Source: an uncultured Christensenella sp. (GTDB lineage: Bacteria; Bacillota; Clostridia; Christensenellales; Borkfalkiaceae). Taken from it: a DNA stretch of 64,000 bases. The position numbers and the translations under genes were made by a program. The notes under the pieces are model-generated. The model was not told the DNA's origin. It worked only from the letters and a program-made list of their open reading frames with translations, and did no database searches. The DNA lies in the NCBI GenBank assembly GCA_910585595.1, contig CAJUET010000008.1, positions 17,200 to 81,199 of the forward strand, in the 5' to 3' direction. Shown here in pieces: positions 57,433 to 64,000 of this stretch; position 1 is the stretch's first letter, and every line of letters starts with the position of its first letter.

Positions 57433-58311
57433 ATGATTTTTGAAAGTTTCGACGGAAAAAAGATTTTCGTGCACGAGTGGCTCGACGTAGCCGAGCCTAA
57501 GGGGTTCGTACAGATTGTGCACGGCATGACGGAACACGGCGCGCGTTACGCCGAGTTTGCAAAATATCTCAACGAACACGGCTATCTCGTCGCGGCGGAC
57601 GATCATCGCGGGCACGGATATACCGATCCCGACAGTCTCGGTTATTCAGATTGCGACAATATGTTTTTCGATACGGTCAAGGACGAGGGCGCGCTCACCG
57701 ATCACTATAAAGCGAAGTATCCGGATCTGAAATACTTTATCTTCGGATTTTCCTACGGCTCCTTTCTTACGCAGTGCTATATTTCGAAATACGGCGACAA
57801 GATAGACGGCGCGGTGATCGGGGGCAGTAACAAAAAGAAGGATTTCGAAGTATATCTCGGCGCGGTCGCGGCGGGCGGCGGCAATCAGAAGAAACCCGCA
57901 AAGTTTATCGAGGAGCAGTCGTTCGGGAAGTGGGCAAAAAAATTCAAAGACCGCGAATGGCTCTCTGCGGACGCGGAGAATAACGCCGCCTACCGTGCGG
58001 ATAAATTCTGCGGTTTTACTTGCTCGAAAAAGTTTTACGCGGATATGTTCAAGGGACTTAAATCGCTTTACACGAAAAAGTACGCGAAAGGACTGAGAAA
58101 AGATATGCCGCTTTTGCTCGTTTCGGGTGCGCAGGATCCTGTGGGGAATATGGGCAAGGGCGTCAAAAAACTTTTCAAATATTATAAAAAGGCGGGCATG
58201 AAGAACGTAAAAATGGTTCTGTTCGAAGGGTCGCGCCACGAATTTCTGAACGAGAAGAAGAATTCGGAGCGCAAACGCCGTACTCTTCTCGACTTTTTCG
58301 ATCAGAATTAA
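57433..58311 (+). CDS. alpha/beta hydrolase, monoacylglycerol lipase-like
   Basis: 292 aa, cytosolic. Serine-hydrolase triad: IFGFSYGSF (Ser107), GAQDPVG (Asp) and GSRHEFLNE (His). IVHGMTEHGARYAEFAKYL is the oxyanion-side HGxxEH motif, and DDHRGHGYTDP follows, as in monoglyceride lipases and lysophospholipases (Hydrolase_4). It probably cleaves an acyl ester; the substrate is not known. GGAGG precedes the ATG. The EEP-family gene starts nine bases after its stop, suggesting joint work on a lipid head group, which is inference. Confidence 0.88.
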   Translation: MIFESFDGKKIFVHEWLDVAEPKGFVQIVHGMTEHGARYAEFAKYLNEHGYLVAADDHRGHGYTDPDSLGYSDCDNMFFDTVKDEGALTDHYKAKYPDLKYFIFGFSYGSFLTQCYISKYGDKIDGAVIGGSNKKKDFEVYLGAVAAGGGNQKKPAKFIEEQSFGKWAKKFKDREWLSADAENNAAYRADKFCGFTCSKKFYADMFKGLKSLYTKKYAKGLRKDMPLLLVSGAQDPVGNMGKGVKKLFKYYKKAGMKNVKMVLFEGSRHEFLNEKKNSERKRRTLLDFFDQN

Positions 58312-58320
58312 GGAGCAGTC

Positions 58321-59472
58321 ATGGCAAAGGAACAGTCCACAGTAAAAAAGGCGGTCAAAATCACCGCAATTTCGCTTGCCGCGCTTATCGGCGCATTCAT
58401 TTTGATTGTTTTGATCTATGTGATATATGTGGCGGCGCAGTATTACCGTATCGGGGACAAACTTGCGCTGGAAGTGAGAAACGGACAAATGCAATCGGTT
58501 TCCGCGGGCGAAGAGTATACGGTTATTTCCTATAATCTCGGCTTCGGCGCGTATTCCCCCGAATATTCCTTCTTTATGGACGAGGGCGTCATGAAGGACG
58601 GAAAAAATGTCGCGGGGAAGTACGCGAAGGGCATGAACAAAGCGGACGTCGAAAAGAACGTTTCGGGGCAGGCGGAGTTGATCGGAGAGCAGAACGCCGA
58701 TTTTTACTTTTTGCAGGAGGCGGACGAGAAAGCGGACAGAAGCTATCATATAAATATGGTCGAGCGCATGACTTCCGCGTTGCCCTCGCACGCTTCGATA
58801 TATGCCGAAAACTTTCATACGGCAAATCTGATTTATCCCTTTAACGACCCGATCGGCAAGACAGACGCAGGCATTTTAACGCTGTCGCGCTATCGGGTGC
58901 AAAGCGCGGTGCGCCGTTCGTTCCCGATTACGAAGAATTTTATCGATAAACTCTTCGATCTCGACAGGTGCTTTTCGGTGCAATATCTTCCCGTCGAAGG
59001 AAGCGATAAATTCCTTACGCTTATCAATCTTCATATGTCCGCCTATGACAAGGGCGGAACGATTCGCGCAAAGCAGCTCGAAATGCTCAATGCCGTTTTA
59101 AAGGAGGAGCGCGACAAAGGCAACTACGTTGTTGCGGGCGGCGATTTCAATCACTGCTTGATCGCCGATCAGTTCGAGAGCGACGAGGCTGCGTTCGCCG
59201 CGTTTAAAAGCGAGCAGGTGACGCCCGATTGGGTGAAGAGTTCCGTACTGCACGAGAGGGAACTTACCGAAGGGTTCCGCATTGCGGCAAACAGGGAGAA
59301 GGCGACCTGCCGCGGGGCAGATATTCCTTACGCGGCGGGCGTGAATTTCGAAACGGTCATCGACGGATTTTTGTATTCAGACAATATCGAAGTCGTCCGC
59401 GAGGAGACCGTTGACACGGGTTACGCATTCAGCGACCACAACCCCGTTAAAATGTCCTTTCGGTTGAGGTAA
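58321..59472 (+). CDS. membrane-anchored endonuclease/exonuclease/phosphatase-family protein
   Basis: 383 aa. One N-terminal membrane helix (about 16-40) anchors an extracytoplasmic EEP domain: VISYNLGFGAY (metal-site Asn), FLQEADEKADRS (metal-site Glu), LINLHMSAYD (catalytic His), VAGGDFNHC (Asp/Asn) and FSDHNPV (catalytic Asp-His). The same fold includes nucleases, phosphoinositide phosphatases and sphingomyelinases; a surface-anchored one is more likely to act on lipids or extracellular DNA than on chromosomal DNA. AAGGAG precedes the ATG. Cotranscribed with the lipase-like gene; terminator follows. Confidence 0.82.
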   Translation: MAKEQSTVKKAVKITAISLAALIGAFILIVLIYVIYVAAQYYRIGDKLALEVRNGQMQSVSAGEEYTVISYNLGFGAYSPEYSFFMDEGVMKDGKNVAGKYAKGMNKADVEKNVSGQAELIGEQNADFYFLQEADEKADRSYHINMVERMTSALPSHASIYAENFHTANLIYPFNDPIGKTDAGILTLSRYRVQSAVRRSFPITKNFIDKLFDLDRCFSVQYLPVEGSDKFLTLINLHMSAYDKGGTIRAKQLEMLNAVLKEERDKGNYVVAGGDFNHCLIADQFESDEAAFAAFKSEQVTPDWVKSSVLHERELTEGFRIAANREKATCRGADIPYAAGVNFETVIDGFLYSDNIEVVREETVDTGYAFSDHNPVKMSFRLR

Positions 59473-59512
59473 AGCGAACGCGATGAAATGCGATATTGAA
59501 TGAAGAAAAAAG

Positions 59513-59545
59513 AGCGGAAACCGTTTTCGGTTTCCGCTTTTATTA
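59513..59545. terminator. bidirectional intrinsic terminator
   Basis: AGCGGAAACCG and CGGTTTCCGCT pair around TTTT, followed by TTTATTATT. It serves the EEP gene and the convergent GtrA-like gene. Confidence 0.9.
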
Positions 59546-60310
59546 TTCGTTGTTTTGTTTTTCGGGAGGGGGCGCCGTTTGCCCGTCGGTTGCGGTCTCG
59601 TTTACCGTTATCGCAGCCTCTTCCGTCGGAGTCGTTTTTACGGGTTCTTCCGTAACCGCATTGTCGTTTTCCTTTTCGTCAGTCTTATTTTTACGCTTGA
59701 TATGAAGTTTACGTTCGATTTTCGTCATAACACTGTCGTTGAATACGATAAATTTTTCCCAAAGGTATTCCGTAACAAAATTGATCAGCATCATTGCAAC
59801 GGTTATCGCCATTTTATAATTTTCGTCCCAGCCAGTTCCCGCCGCCGCTTTCCATGCGTCTACGATCGCGTCCGCGCCGAACGTGGAAAGCGGAGCAAAC
59901 GCGCAATAGTAAAGAGCCACAAGCGCCATGGCGAGCGGTAAATTACTTGCCGCTTTGAAAGTGAATTTACGGTTGAATGTAAAACTCCATATAACCGAAA
60001 GCACGAGACCGGCAAGATAGGCGCACCAGTAATAATCGTCCTGTTCGGACTTCATAAGTCCCGTCCAGGTGGAGAGCAAGCCCGTCGTTACGAACTGTAT
60101 GACTCCCGCCGAAGCCATACACGCGGTAAAAATCAGAAGTTGCAAAAAAAGCTGTTTTTTCGTTAGCGGCTTTGCCTGCGTGGATTTTTCGTTGTTGTTC
60201 GTAGAATGTTGCGCTTCTTTGTCCGCAACTTCTCCGCTGATTTTCGCTTCGCGGTCCGTATTGACGTCGGCATCCGTCGCGGTTTTGATTTCATGCGATT
60301 CGTTTTTCAT
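59543..60310 (-). CDS. GtrA-like membrane protein with charged tails
   Basis: 255 aa. The GtrA core (about 52-190) has four membrane helices and the signature SFTFNRKFTFKAASN; GtrA proteins help move glycolipid precursors across the membrane for polysaccharide decoration. Residues 1-50 are polar and acidic, and the tail (about 190-255) is Thr/Glu/Pro-rich. No glycosyltransferase is beside it. The -10 of the promoter ends six bases before the ATG, so the message should be leaderless. Confidence 0.8.
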   Translation of the reverse strand: MKNESHEIKTATDADVNTDREAKISGEVADKEAQHSTNNNEKSTQAKPLTKKQLFLQLLIFTACMASAGVIQFVTTGLLSTWTGLMKSEQDDYYWCAYLAGLVLSVIWSFTFNRKFTFKAASNLPLAMALVALYYCAFAPLSTFGADAIVDAWKAAAGTGWDENYKMAITVAMMLINFVTEYLWEKFIVFNDSVMTKIERKLHIKRKNKTDEKENDNAVTEEPVKTTPTEEAAITVNETATDGQTAPPPEKQNNE

Positions 60311-60316
60311 ACGCCT

Positions 60317-60345
60317 ATAATAGCACTTTTGATTACAATTATCAA
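60317..60345 (-). promoter_or_regulatory. promoter giving a leaderless GtrA-like mRNA
   Basis: Minus strand TTGATA, 17 bases, TATTAT, then AGGCGT and the ATG at 60310. Confidence 0.6.
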
Positions 60346-60392
60346 GTTTTTTAACCTTTTCTTACGTTTTTTTCAAAAAAATGATATTCCGC

Positions 60393-60421
60393 TTGACTTT
60401 TCGTTTGCGTTTTGTTACAAT
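60393..60421 (+). promoter_or_regulatory. promoter of the tRNA-Leu locus
   Basis: TTGACT, 17 bases, TACAAT within TGTTACAAT. It lies above both the tRNA-Leu fragment and the intact tRNA-Leu, with no terminator between them. Confidence 0.7.
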
Positions 60422-60463
60422 ATATTGTGATTATTTGCCAAGCGGAATAATGAAATACTTAAC

Positions 60464-60503
60464 GCCCGAATGGTGGAATAGGCAGACGCAAGGGACTTAA
60501 AAT
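60464..60503 (+). pseudogene. 5' half of a tRNA-Leu gene
   Basis: GCCCGAA (an acceptor strand different from the intact tRNA) is followed by 33 bases identical to the intact tRNA-Leu, running through the D arm and anticodon loop with TAA. It breaks off one base into the 3' anticodon strand; the next bases, TTTTTGGC, do not continue a tRNA. The missing half would start with the rest of the anticodon stem and end in TTCGGGC. Confidence 0.85.
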
Positions 60504-60605
60504 TTTTGGCAGAAAATAATTAACAGAAAATTAACATAAAAACTGAAAACTTAACAAAAAAGTATGCTCGTGTGGTGGAATAGGCAGACGCAAGGGACTT
60601 AAAAT
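60471..60605 (+). repeat. 33-bp direct repeat in the tRNA-Leu locus
   Basis: Positions 60471-60503 and 60573-60605 are identical (TGGTGGAATAGGCAGACGCA, then AGGGACTTAAAAT), 102 bases apart. The repeat ends at the anticodon stem-loop, a usual crossover place for tRNA-targeting integrases, so it may be an att-type core. Between the copies lies 60-odd bases of A-rich sequence. Confidence 0.85.
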
Positions 60606-60652
60606 CCCTCGGTAGAGATACCGTGCCGGTTCAAGTCCGGCCACGAGCACCA
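60566..60652 (+). tRNA. tRNA-Leu (anticodon UAA)
   Basis: 87 bases including encoded CCA. Acceptor GCTCGTG pairs with CACGAGC; the discriminator is A. Anticodon stem AGGGA/TCCCT with loop CTTAAAA, anticodon TAA at 60600-60602. The long variable arm (CTCGGTAGAGATACCG in outline) marks a type II tRNA. T arm is GCCGGTTCAAGTCCGGC. A terminator follows. Confidence 0.95.
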
Positions 60653-60656
60653 TCGA

Positions 60657-60692
60657 AACGGGAGAAATTCACAAAATTTCTCCCGTTTTGTT
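60657..60692 (+). terminator. intrinsic terminator after tRNA-Leu
   Basis: AACGGGAGAAATT and AATTTCTCCCGTT pair around CACAA, followed by TTGTT. Confidence 0.9.
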
Positions 60693-60762
60693 ATGTTTGG
60701 GAAGTAATTGGGAAGTGATTTTTGCCCTTTTTCAGCCCAAAACCGACGGTTTTGTGAGTTTT

Positions 60763-61995
60763 TTACAGTTCGTAGGCTATTTTGTTAATTTCTTGCAAGA
60801 TATACTCCTGCGAATAGGTCGTATAACCTCTGTCCACGCGAGAAGTTTTAACGTCGGCGTCGAACTCGTGACCCACCCATTTCATAACAAGTTCGGGATT
60901 GCACCCACATTCTTTTGCTCTCGTAATGAAGCTGTAACGCAGTTCGTGGATATGCCTATCGGGAAATATACGTTTCAGCGCGTCGCGTATCGTGTAGCGG
61001 TTAGTCGCTTTTGCTTGCTCCAAATCGATTAGCGGCAAAACTTTTCTCAGCATAGGCGATATAGGGATTTGCCTTATAACTTTTGCGTAGCCCTTCCTTG
61101 TCTTTTCTGATTCGCAGTAAATAAACGTATTGTCGTAGGTTATCGTTTTCAACTCTCCCACGCGCATACCCGTATAGAGTAGAGTAAGAATGGCGGAGTT
61201 TCCTGCGTAGTGAGGATTTTCCTTACAGAAGTCGATAATCACTTTTTCTTCGGCTTTGGTAAATGCCTTGCCTTTCTTAACTTCATAGTGCGAAAGCACG
61301 ATTTTGCTCATCGAAGTTTTTATGTTGTAGTCTTCGACGATTACTTCAAATATTGCGGACAGCAGTAATTTCAGTTTCTGCGCCGTGCGGTTTTTGCCCT
61401 CGTCCGTCAGTTCAAACAGAAAGTCCTGAATGTCTTTTCTCGTTATTTCGTTGACGTGGTAATGCCCGAACTTCGGCAAAATGTTATGCGTCAGCAAGTT
61501 GACGTAACTTTTGTAAGTCGTTTCCTTAACCGTTTGCTTTTTGACTTTCAGCCAATCGTTTATGAAGTCTGCGAATAGGGGATAGCCTGCATTTTGCTTT
61601 GCCTTTTCGGTTGCAAGTAGCTTGTCCAAAAATTTTTGTCTCATTATATCGAAGCTCTTGGACGCAACCTCGATATTGTAACCGTCTCTACGGAACCGCG
61701 CTTGGTACAAGCCATTCACATAGCGGTAGGTTACGATTTTGTCGTTTATGGTAAATAGTTTCTTTAAGTAGTCTGGCATTGAATTTATCTCCTTAGGTTT
61801 GAATTTGATAAATCCGTTTGTGCCGTTCTCCTTAAAATCAGCTTTTGTTTCCCTTTTGGTTAGTTGTTTCAATCTGTCCAAAGTTATGCTTTCCGAAGCC
61901 GCTTTCAATATAATCTGCGTAACTTCGTCGCGCTTATTTTCGGACGGTATGTACTTAATTGCGTTTAATACTTTTTGTAATTCAAAGTCTGTCAA
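60763..61995 (-). CDS. tyrosine recombinase (phage/ICE-type integrase)
   Basis: 410 aa. A SAM-like core-binding domain (about 140-225, DFINDWLKVKKQTVKETTYKS in outline) precedes the catalytic domain: LLYTGMRVGEL with the first Arg, HELRYSFITRAKECG with His-x2-Arg, WVGHE, and a Tyr at about 391-394 in RGYTTYSQEY as nucleophile. The N-terminal ~70 residues are an arm-site-binding region. The start is a TTG at 61995 with AAGGA four bases upstream; no ATG is available before residue 70. It reads toward the tRNA-Leu, the normal orientation for an element inserted there. Confidence 0.92.
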   Translation of the reverse strand: MTDFELQKVLNAIKYIPSENKRDEVTQIILKAASESITLDRLKQLTKRETKADFKENGTNGFIKFKPKEINSMPDYLKKLFTINDKIVTYRYVNGLYQARFRRDGYNIEVASKSFDIMRQKFLDKLLATEKAKQNAGYPLFADFINDWLKVKKQTVKETTYKSYVNLLTHNILPKFGHYHVNEITRKDIQDFLFELTDEGKNRTAQKLKLLLSAIFEVIVEDYNIKTSMSKIVLSHYEVKKGKAFTKAEEKVIIDFCKENPHYAGNSAILTLLYTGMRVGELKTITYDNTFIYCESEKTRKGYAKVIRQIPISPMLRKVLPLIDLEQAKATNRYTIRDALKRIFPDRHIHELRYSFITRAKECGCNPELVMKWVGHEFDADVKTSRVDRGYTTYSQEYILQEINKIAYEL

Positions 61996-62065
61996 GTATC
62001 CTTATTCGGACAGGCGGTATTTTATTTTACCGCGTCCTTATAGTTCAGAATACTATGTTCTCTTT

Positions 62066-62296
62066 TCAAAACTTTTTTCCTCCTTCTGAGTTATTTGTAT
62101 TCAGTTGTTCTTTTAATGCCGTCCAGCCCGCGTAAATGAGCTGGACTTTTTGTATGTGATGACTTTTAAGGAACTTGTTCAGTTCCTCAAAGTCATCTCG
62201 TTTCATTGAGGTTCCCCAAACCGCGTGAGCGGCTTTGCGTTCTTCTTTGTGTTTGTCTTCATAGCGTTTATCAATTTGCGACTTGGGTTGTTTCAT
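62066..62296 (-). CDS. small basic element-encoded protein
   Basis: 76 aa, no family recognised. Strongly basic N-terminal half (IDKRYEDKHKEERKAAHAVW), then KRDDFEELNKFLKSHHIQKV and an ALKEQL helix. Small basic proteins next to an integrase are often excisionases or element regulators; that is inference from position. Its start codon overlaps the stop of the TnpV-like gene (ATGA), so they are coupled. 70 bases separate it from the integrase. Confidence 0.6.
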   Translation of the reverse strand: MKQPKSQIDKRYEDKHKEERKAAHAVWGTSMKRDDFEELNKFLKSHHIQKVQLIYAGWTALKEQLNTNNSEGGKKF

Positions 62297-62661
62297 ACGA
62301 CTTCCTCCGTATAAATTAATTCGCTTAAAATTTCTTCTTCGATTGCGTGTTGCAGCGCGGTCAGCCTGCGGTAATCTTCCATAAACTCGCCCGTCCGCTT
62401 GTACAGCGGAGAGGGGGAGAGTTTTGCATAGAGGACATTGTACATATCCTCAGCTTGCTTGTCCACGCCGTGAAGATAGGCGGGAAGGTCGGCTATCGTC
62501 CAGTCGAGCCCTTTGTCTTCCAGATATTTGCGTTTGAGCGTTCCGTACTTGCCGTAAACGTGTTTTTGCGGTTGAACAAGTTGTTGATACCGTTTGATTT
62601 CGTCCACGGTTAAACCTTTGTCTTGATTTACTTTTTCTAATAATCGCTTATCGTTTAACAT
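62293..62661 (-). CDS. TnpV-like transposon-encoded protein
   Basis: 122 aa. It resembles TnpV of Clostridial mobile elements: YGKYGTLKRKYLEDKG near 36-51, a middle helix with HGVDKQAEDMYNVL, and the C-terminal EEEILSELIY. TnpV's role is unknown; it occurs on Tn4451-type and related mobilisable elements. No promoter is obvious; the 115-aa gene upstream ends two bases before its start, so the cluster is one transcript. Confidence 0.75.
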   Translation of the reverse strand: MLNDKRLLEKVNQDKGLTVDEIKRYQQLVQPQKHVYGKYGTLKRKYLEDKGLDWTIADLPAYLHGVDKQAEDMYNVLYAKLSPSPLYKRTGEFMEDYRRLTALQHAIEEEILSELIYTEEVV

Positions 62662-62663
62662 AC

Positions 62664-63011
62664 TTACCTCTTTATTTTTGTTTTTATATATTGTTCAATA
62701 TCCTCATCAAGAAAGTCCAACGGCTTAACAATATGAATAGTCCAATCTTCACCGTTTTTCTCAAACTTAATGTAACCTAATTTGGCTAAGTCTTTCTCAA
62801 CGTTTTTAACTACATATAAACTTGCATTGTAACCGGTGTTGGCATAAGTAAATTTCTTTAGTTCATAGTAAGGAACTTCTTTACTGTAACACCAATCCTG
62901 ATTTCTTGCCTTGCATTTTTGAGTTATGAAGTAGTAAGTTTTAATTAAAACATCGGCATAAATACCGGTTGGATTTTTTGCTTGTGCTCTTAAATATTCT
63001 ATATCAATCAT
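62664..63011 (-). CDS. hypothetical element protein, possibly winged-helix
   Basis: 115 aa, no family recognised. The order of helices followed by a strand pair (KKFTYANTGYNASLYVVKNV as a recognition-type helix region, then LAKLGYIKFEKNGEDWTIHIV as a wing) suggests a winged-helix DNA-binding protein. GGAGG precedes the ATG. Low GC. Part of the minus-strand element operon. Confidence 0.55.
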   Translation of the reverse strand: MIDIEYLRAQAKNPTGIYADVLIKTYYFITQKCKARNQDWCYSKEVPYYELKKFTYANTGYNASLYVVKNVEKDLAKLGYIKFEKNGEDWTIHIVKPLDFLDEDIEQYIKTKIKR

Positions 63012-63110
63012 TTAACCTCCTGTCTGTATAAAAATGTTAATACGATTATAGCGATCCTTTTTGAAAAGTCAAGACCCTGCGGCAAAATAATTTCCAAAAT
63101 ACAGGAAATC

Positions 63111-63929
63111 TTAATAGCGATAGGGGGAGTCGTCAAAATCTGGGATAAAGTCGTATTCATCATCTTCGTATCTTCCGAAACGCTTTCTTTGTTCAAGACA
63201 AGTGCTTCTGTAAGGCGAGGTGCTTTTGCCACGAACGGCACCATATTGTTTGGAAACCTTCTTATAGAAGTCTTCCTGCAATTCGGAAAATGAAGTTATT
63301 CCGCCCCGCTGTTTCCAGAACTCAGTTCGGCATAGAAGCGGACTGTCAAAGTTTTCTTTTTTACGATAAAACGGTTCGCCGTTTTCATCAATCAACTGTA
63401 AAGGTGTGCCGTAATCGCTTTTGTCTTTACTCATAAGCTTCGCTTTCCATTTTGGTGTTATCGGTAAGTAATAGACAAATAGATTTCGCCTGTTCGGCTC
63501 GGTAATTATTACTGCACAGATAATGTTCTTGTCTGTACTTAGATAACCTATCTTTTCAACGGCAAAGTAATAGCACTTTTGAAAGTACCCCTCAATTTCA
63601 TACTCGTTAGGGAAGCCGTTCCAGAATTCTTTGTTTCCGCCGAATTGTAAACATTCCAAGACAACGTTACGTTTTCGTTTATTGAACTGCGCGTTCAATT
63701 TAGATTTTGTCTCTGTCCAAGCCTGTTCGGTTGAACAATAGATAGACTTTATATAGTCAACGTTAAATTCCTGTTCACATCTTGAAAGGTAGTCGTCCAC
63801 AGTATGTAACTCGTTCATATAGTGAGCCAACACAGAAATAGTGGCGTGCTTGTCCCGCGGAAGTTTCCACGGCGCAATTTCTTCGGGTAACAAGTCTACG
63901 TCTTTTCTGTTCCAAATATAATTGTTCAT
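63111..63929 (-). CDS. Mob/Pre-like (MobV-related) protein lacking the histidine motif
   Basis: 272 aa. The segment NLFVYYLPITPKWKAKLMSK, then YGTPLQLIDENGEPFYRK, then FWKQRGGITSFSELQEDFYK and KQYGAVRGK matches Mob/Pre plasmid recombination proteins, where the first part normally reads ETxPHxHxYxxPI with metal-binding histidines. Here the matching stretch is TEPNRRNLFVYYLPI, without histidine, so strand cleavage by the usual mechanism looks unlikely. A C-terminal acidic DDEYDFIPDFDDSPY tail follows. GGAGG precedes the ATG. It may be a degenerate relaxase or a non-catalytic relative. Confidence 0.6.
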   Translation of the reverse strand: MNNYIWNRKDVDLLPEEIAPWKLPRDKHATISVLAHYMNELHTVDDYLSRCEQEFNVDYIKSIYCSTEQAWTETKSKLNAQFNKRKRNVVLECLQFGGNKEFWNGFPNEYEIEGYFQKCYYFAVEKIGYLSTDKNIICAVIITEPNRRNLFVYYLPITPKWKAKLMSKDKSDYGTPLQLIDENGEPFYRKKENFDSPLLCRTEFWKQRGGITSFSELQEDFYKKVSKQYGAVRGKSTSPYRSTCLEQRKRFGRYEDDEYDFIPDFDDSPYRY

Positions 63930-64000
63930 TTTTTACCTCCTTAAATTATTTCCGTTTACGGAAGCGGATTTCCGAAGGATAGCAAAAGTCGGCTCTTTGT

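Larger units (their letters stand above)
60504..64000. mobile_element. integrase end of an integrative element at tRNA-Leu (runs off the window)
   Basis: Next to the tRNA-Leu duplication lie, all on the minus strand, a tyrosine integrase, three small genes (one TnpV-like) and a Mob/Pre-like gene. The base composition is clearly more A/T-rich than the host genes to the left. The left edge is placed at the break in the tRNA fragment (60503/60504); it could instead be just after the intact tRNA (60652). The right end is outside the window. Confidence 0.7.

Noticed and set aside
1..64000. CRISPR array
   Set aside because: No regularly spaced short direct repeats and no cas genes; the only tandem repeat (47337-47534) has 80-bp degenerate units.

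Overview
The window looks like a chromosome segment from an anaerobic Bacillota (Clostridia-type) bacterium. Pointers are gyrB-gyrA, Veg, a SpoVT-type AbrB/GAF regulator, a SpoVB-type flippase, a SipL-like DUF3794+LysM protein, pyruvate phosphate dikinase and the rplM-rpsI pair, with AGGAGG-type ribosome sites and compact operons separated by intrinsic terminators. The compact AlaRS, the unusual SerRS motif 3 and the very large repeat-built lipoprotein suggest an uncultured gut lineage of the Christensenellales kind. That placement is inference; no marker was searched.

Layout. 1-10 kb: DeoR regulator, HTH-like protein, cysS-alaS, rplM-rpsI, zinc-ribbon membrane protein, ppdK. 10-15.7 kb: membrane protein, MFS transporter, Sfp-type PPTase, dxs, nadA. 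15.7-22.4 kb: P-type ATPase (minus strand) divergent from serS, a DEDDh exonuclease and an RsmF-like methyltransferase. 22.4-26.8 kb: decayed region, spoVT, spoVB-like, mazG, dus. 27-36.6 kb: gyrB-gyrA, veg, SipL-like, ispE, a membrane protein, an APH-fold kinase. 36.7-44.5 kb: 1.2 kaa lipoprotein, split TSUP exporter, ppx-maf-mreB-like. 44.6-48.4 kb: an ECF sigma module. 48.4-55.7 kb: uvrB, a HAD nucleotidase, uvrA, an MmcQ/YjbR protein, an aminotransferase. 55.8-60.3 kb: SecB-like chaperone, NlpC/P60 lipoprotein, lipase-like hydrolase, EEP-family protein, GtrA-like protein. 60.4-64 kb: tRNA-Leu locus and the integrase end of an integrative element that runs off the window.

Most notable signals. 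(1) An ECF sigma gene is followed by a TGTAAC-N17-CGTC promoter in front of a secreted C39-like protease and a membrane anti-sigma-like protein. The same promoter pattern recurs, inside an ~80-bp tandem repeat, on the opposite strand in front of two small unknown genes: a candidate self-contained stress regulon. (2) The 5' half of a tRNA-Leu is left behind 102 bp upstream of an intact tRNA-Leu(UAA), both behind one promoter, at the edge of an integrase/TnpV/Mob-like element; the element or a duplication may have supplied a replacement tRNA. (3) A perfect 9-bp inverted repeat sits just downstream of the uvrB promoter and resembles a diverged SOS box. (4) Three genes (1283, ispE at 33699, gtrA-like at 60310) have sigma-A promoters placed so that transcription should begin at or within a few bases of the start codon (leaderless mRNA). 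(5) The gyrB leader carries a 28-bp alternating purine-pyrimidine tract. Promoters of the form TGTTACAAT recur through the window.
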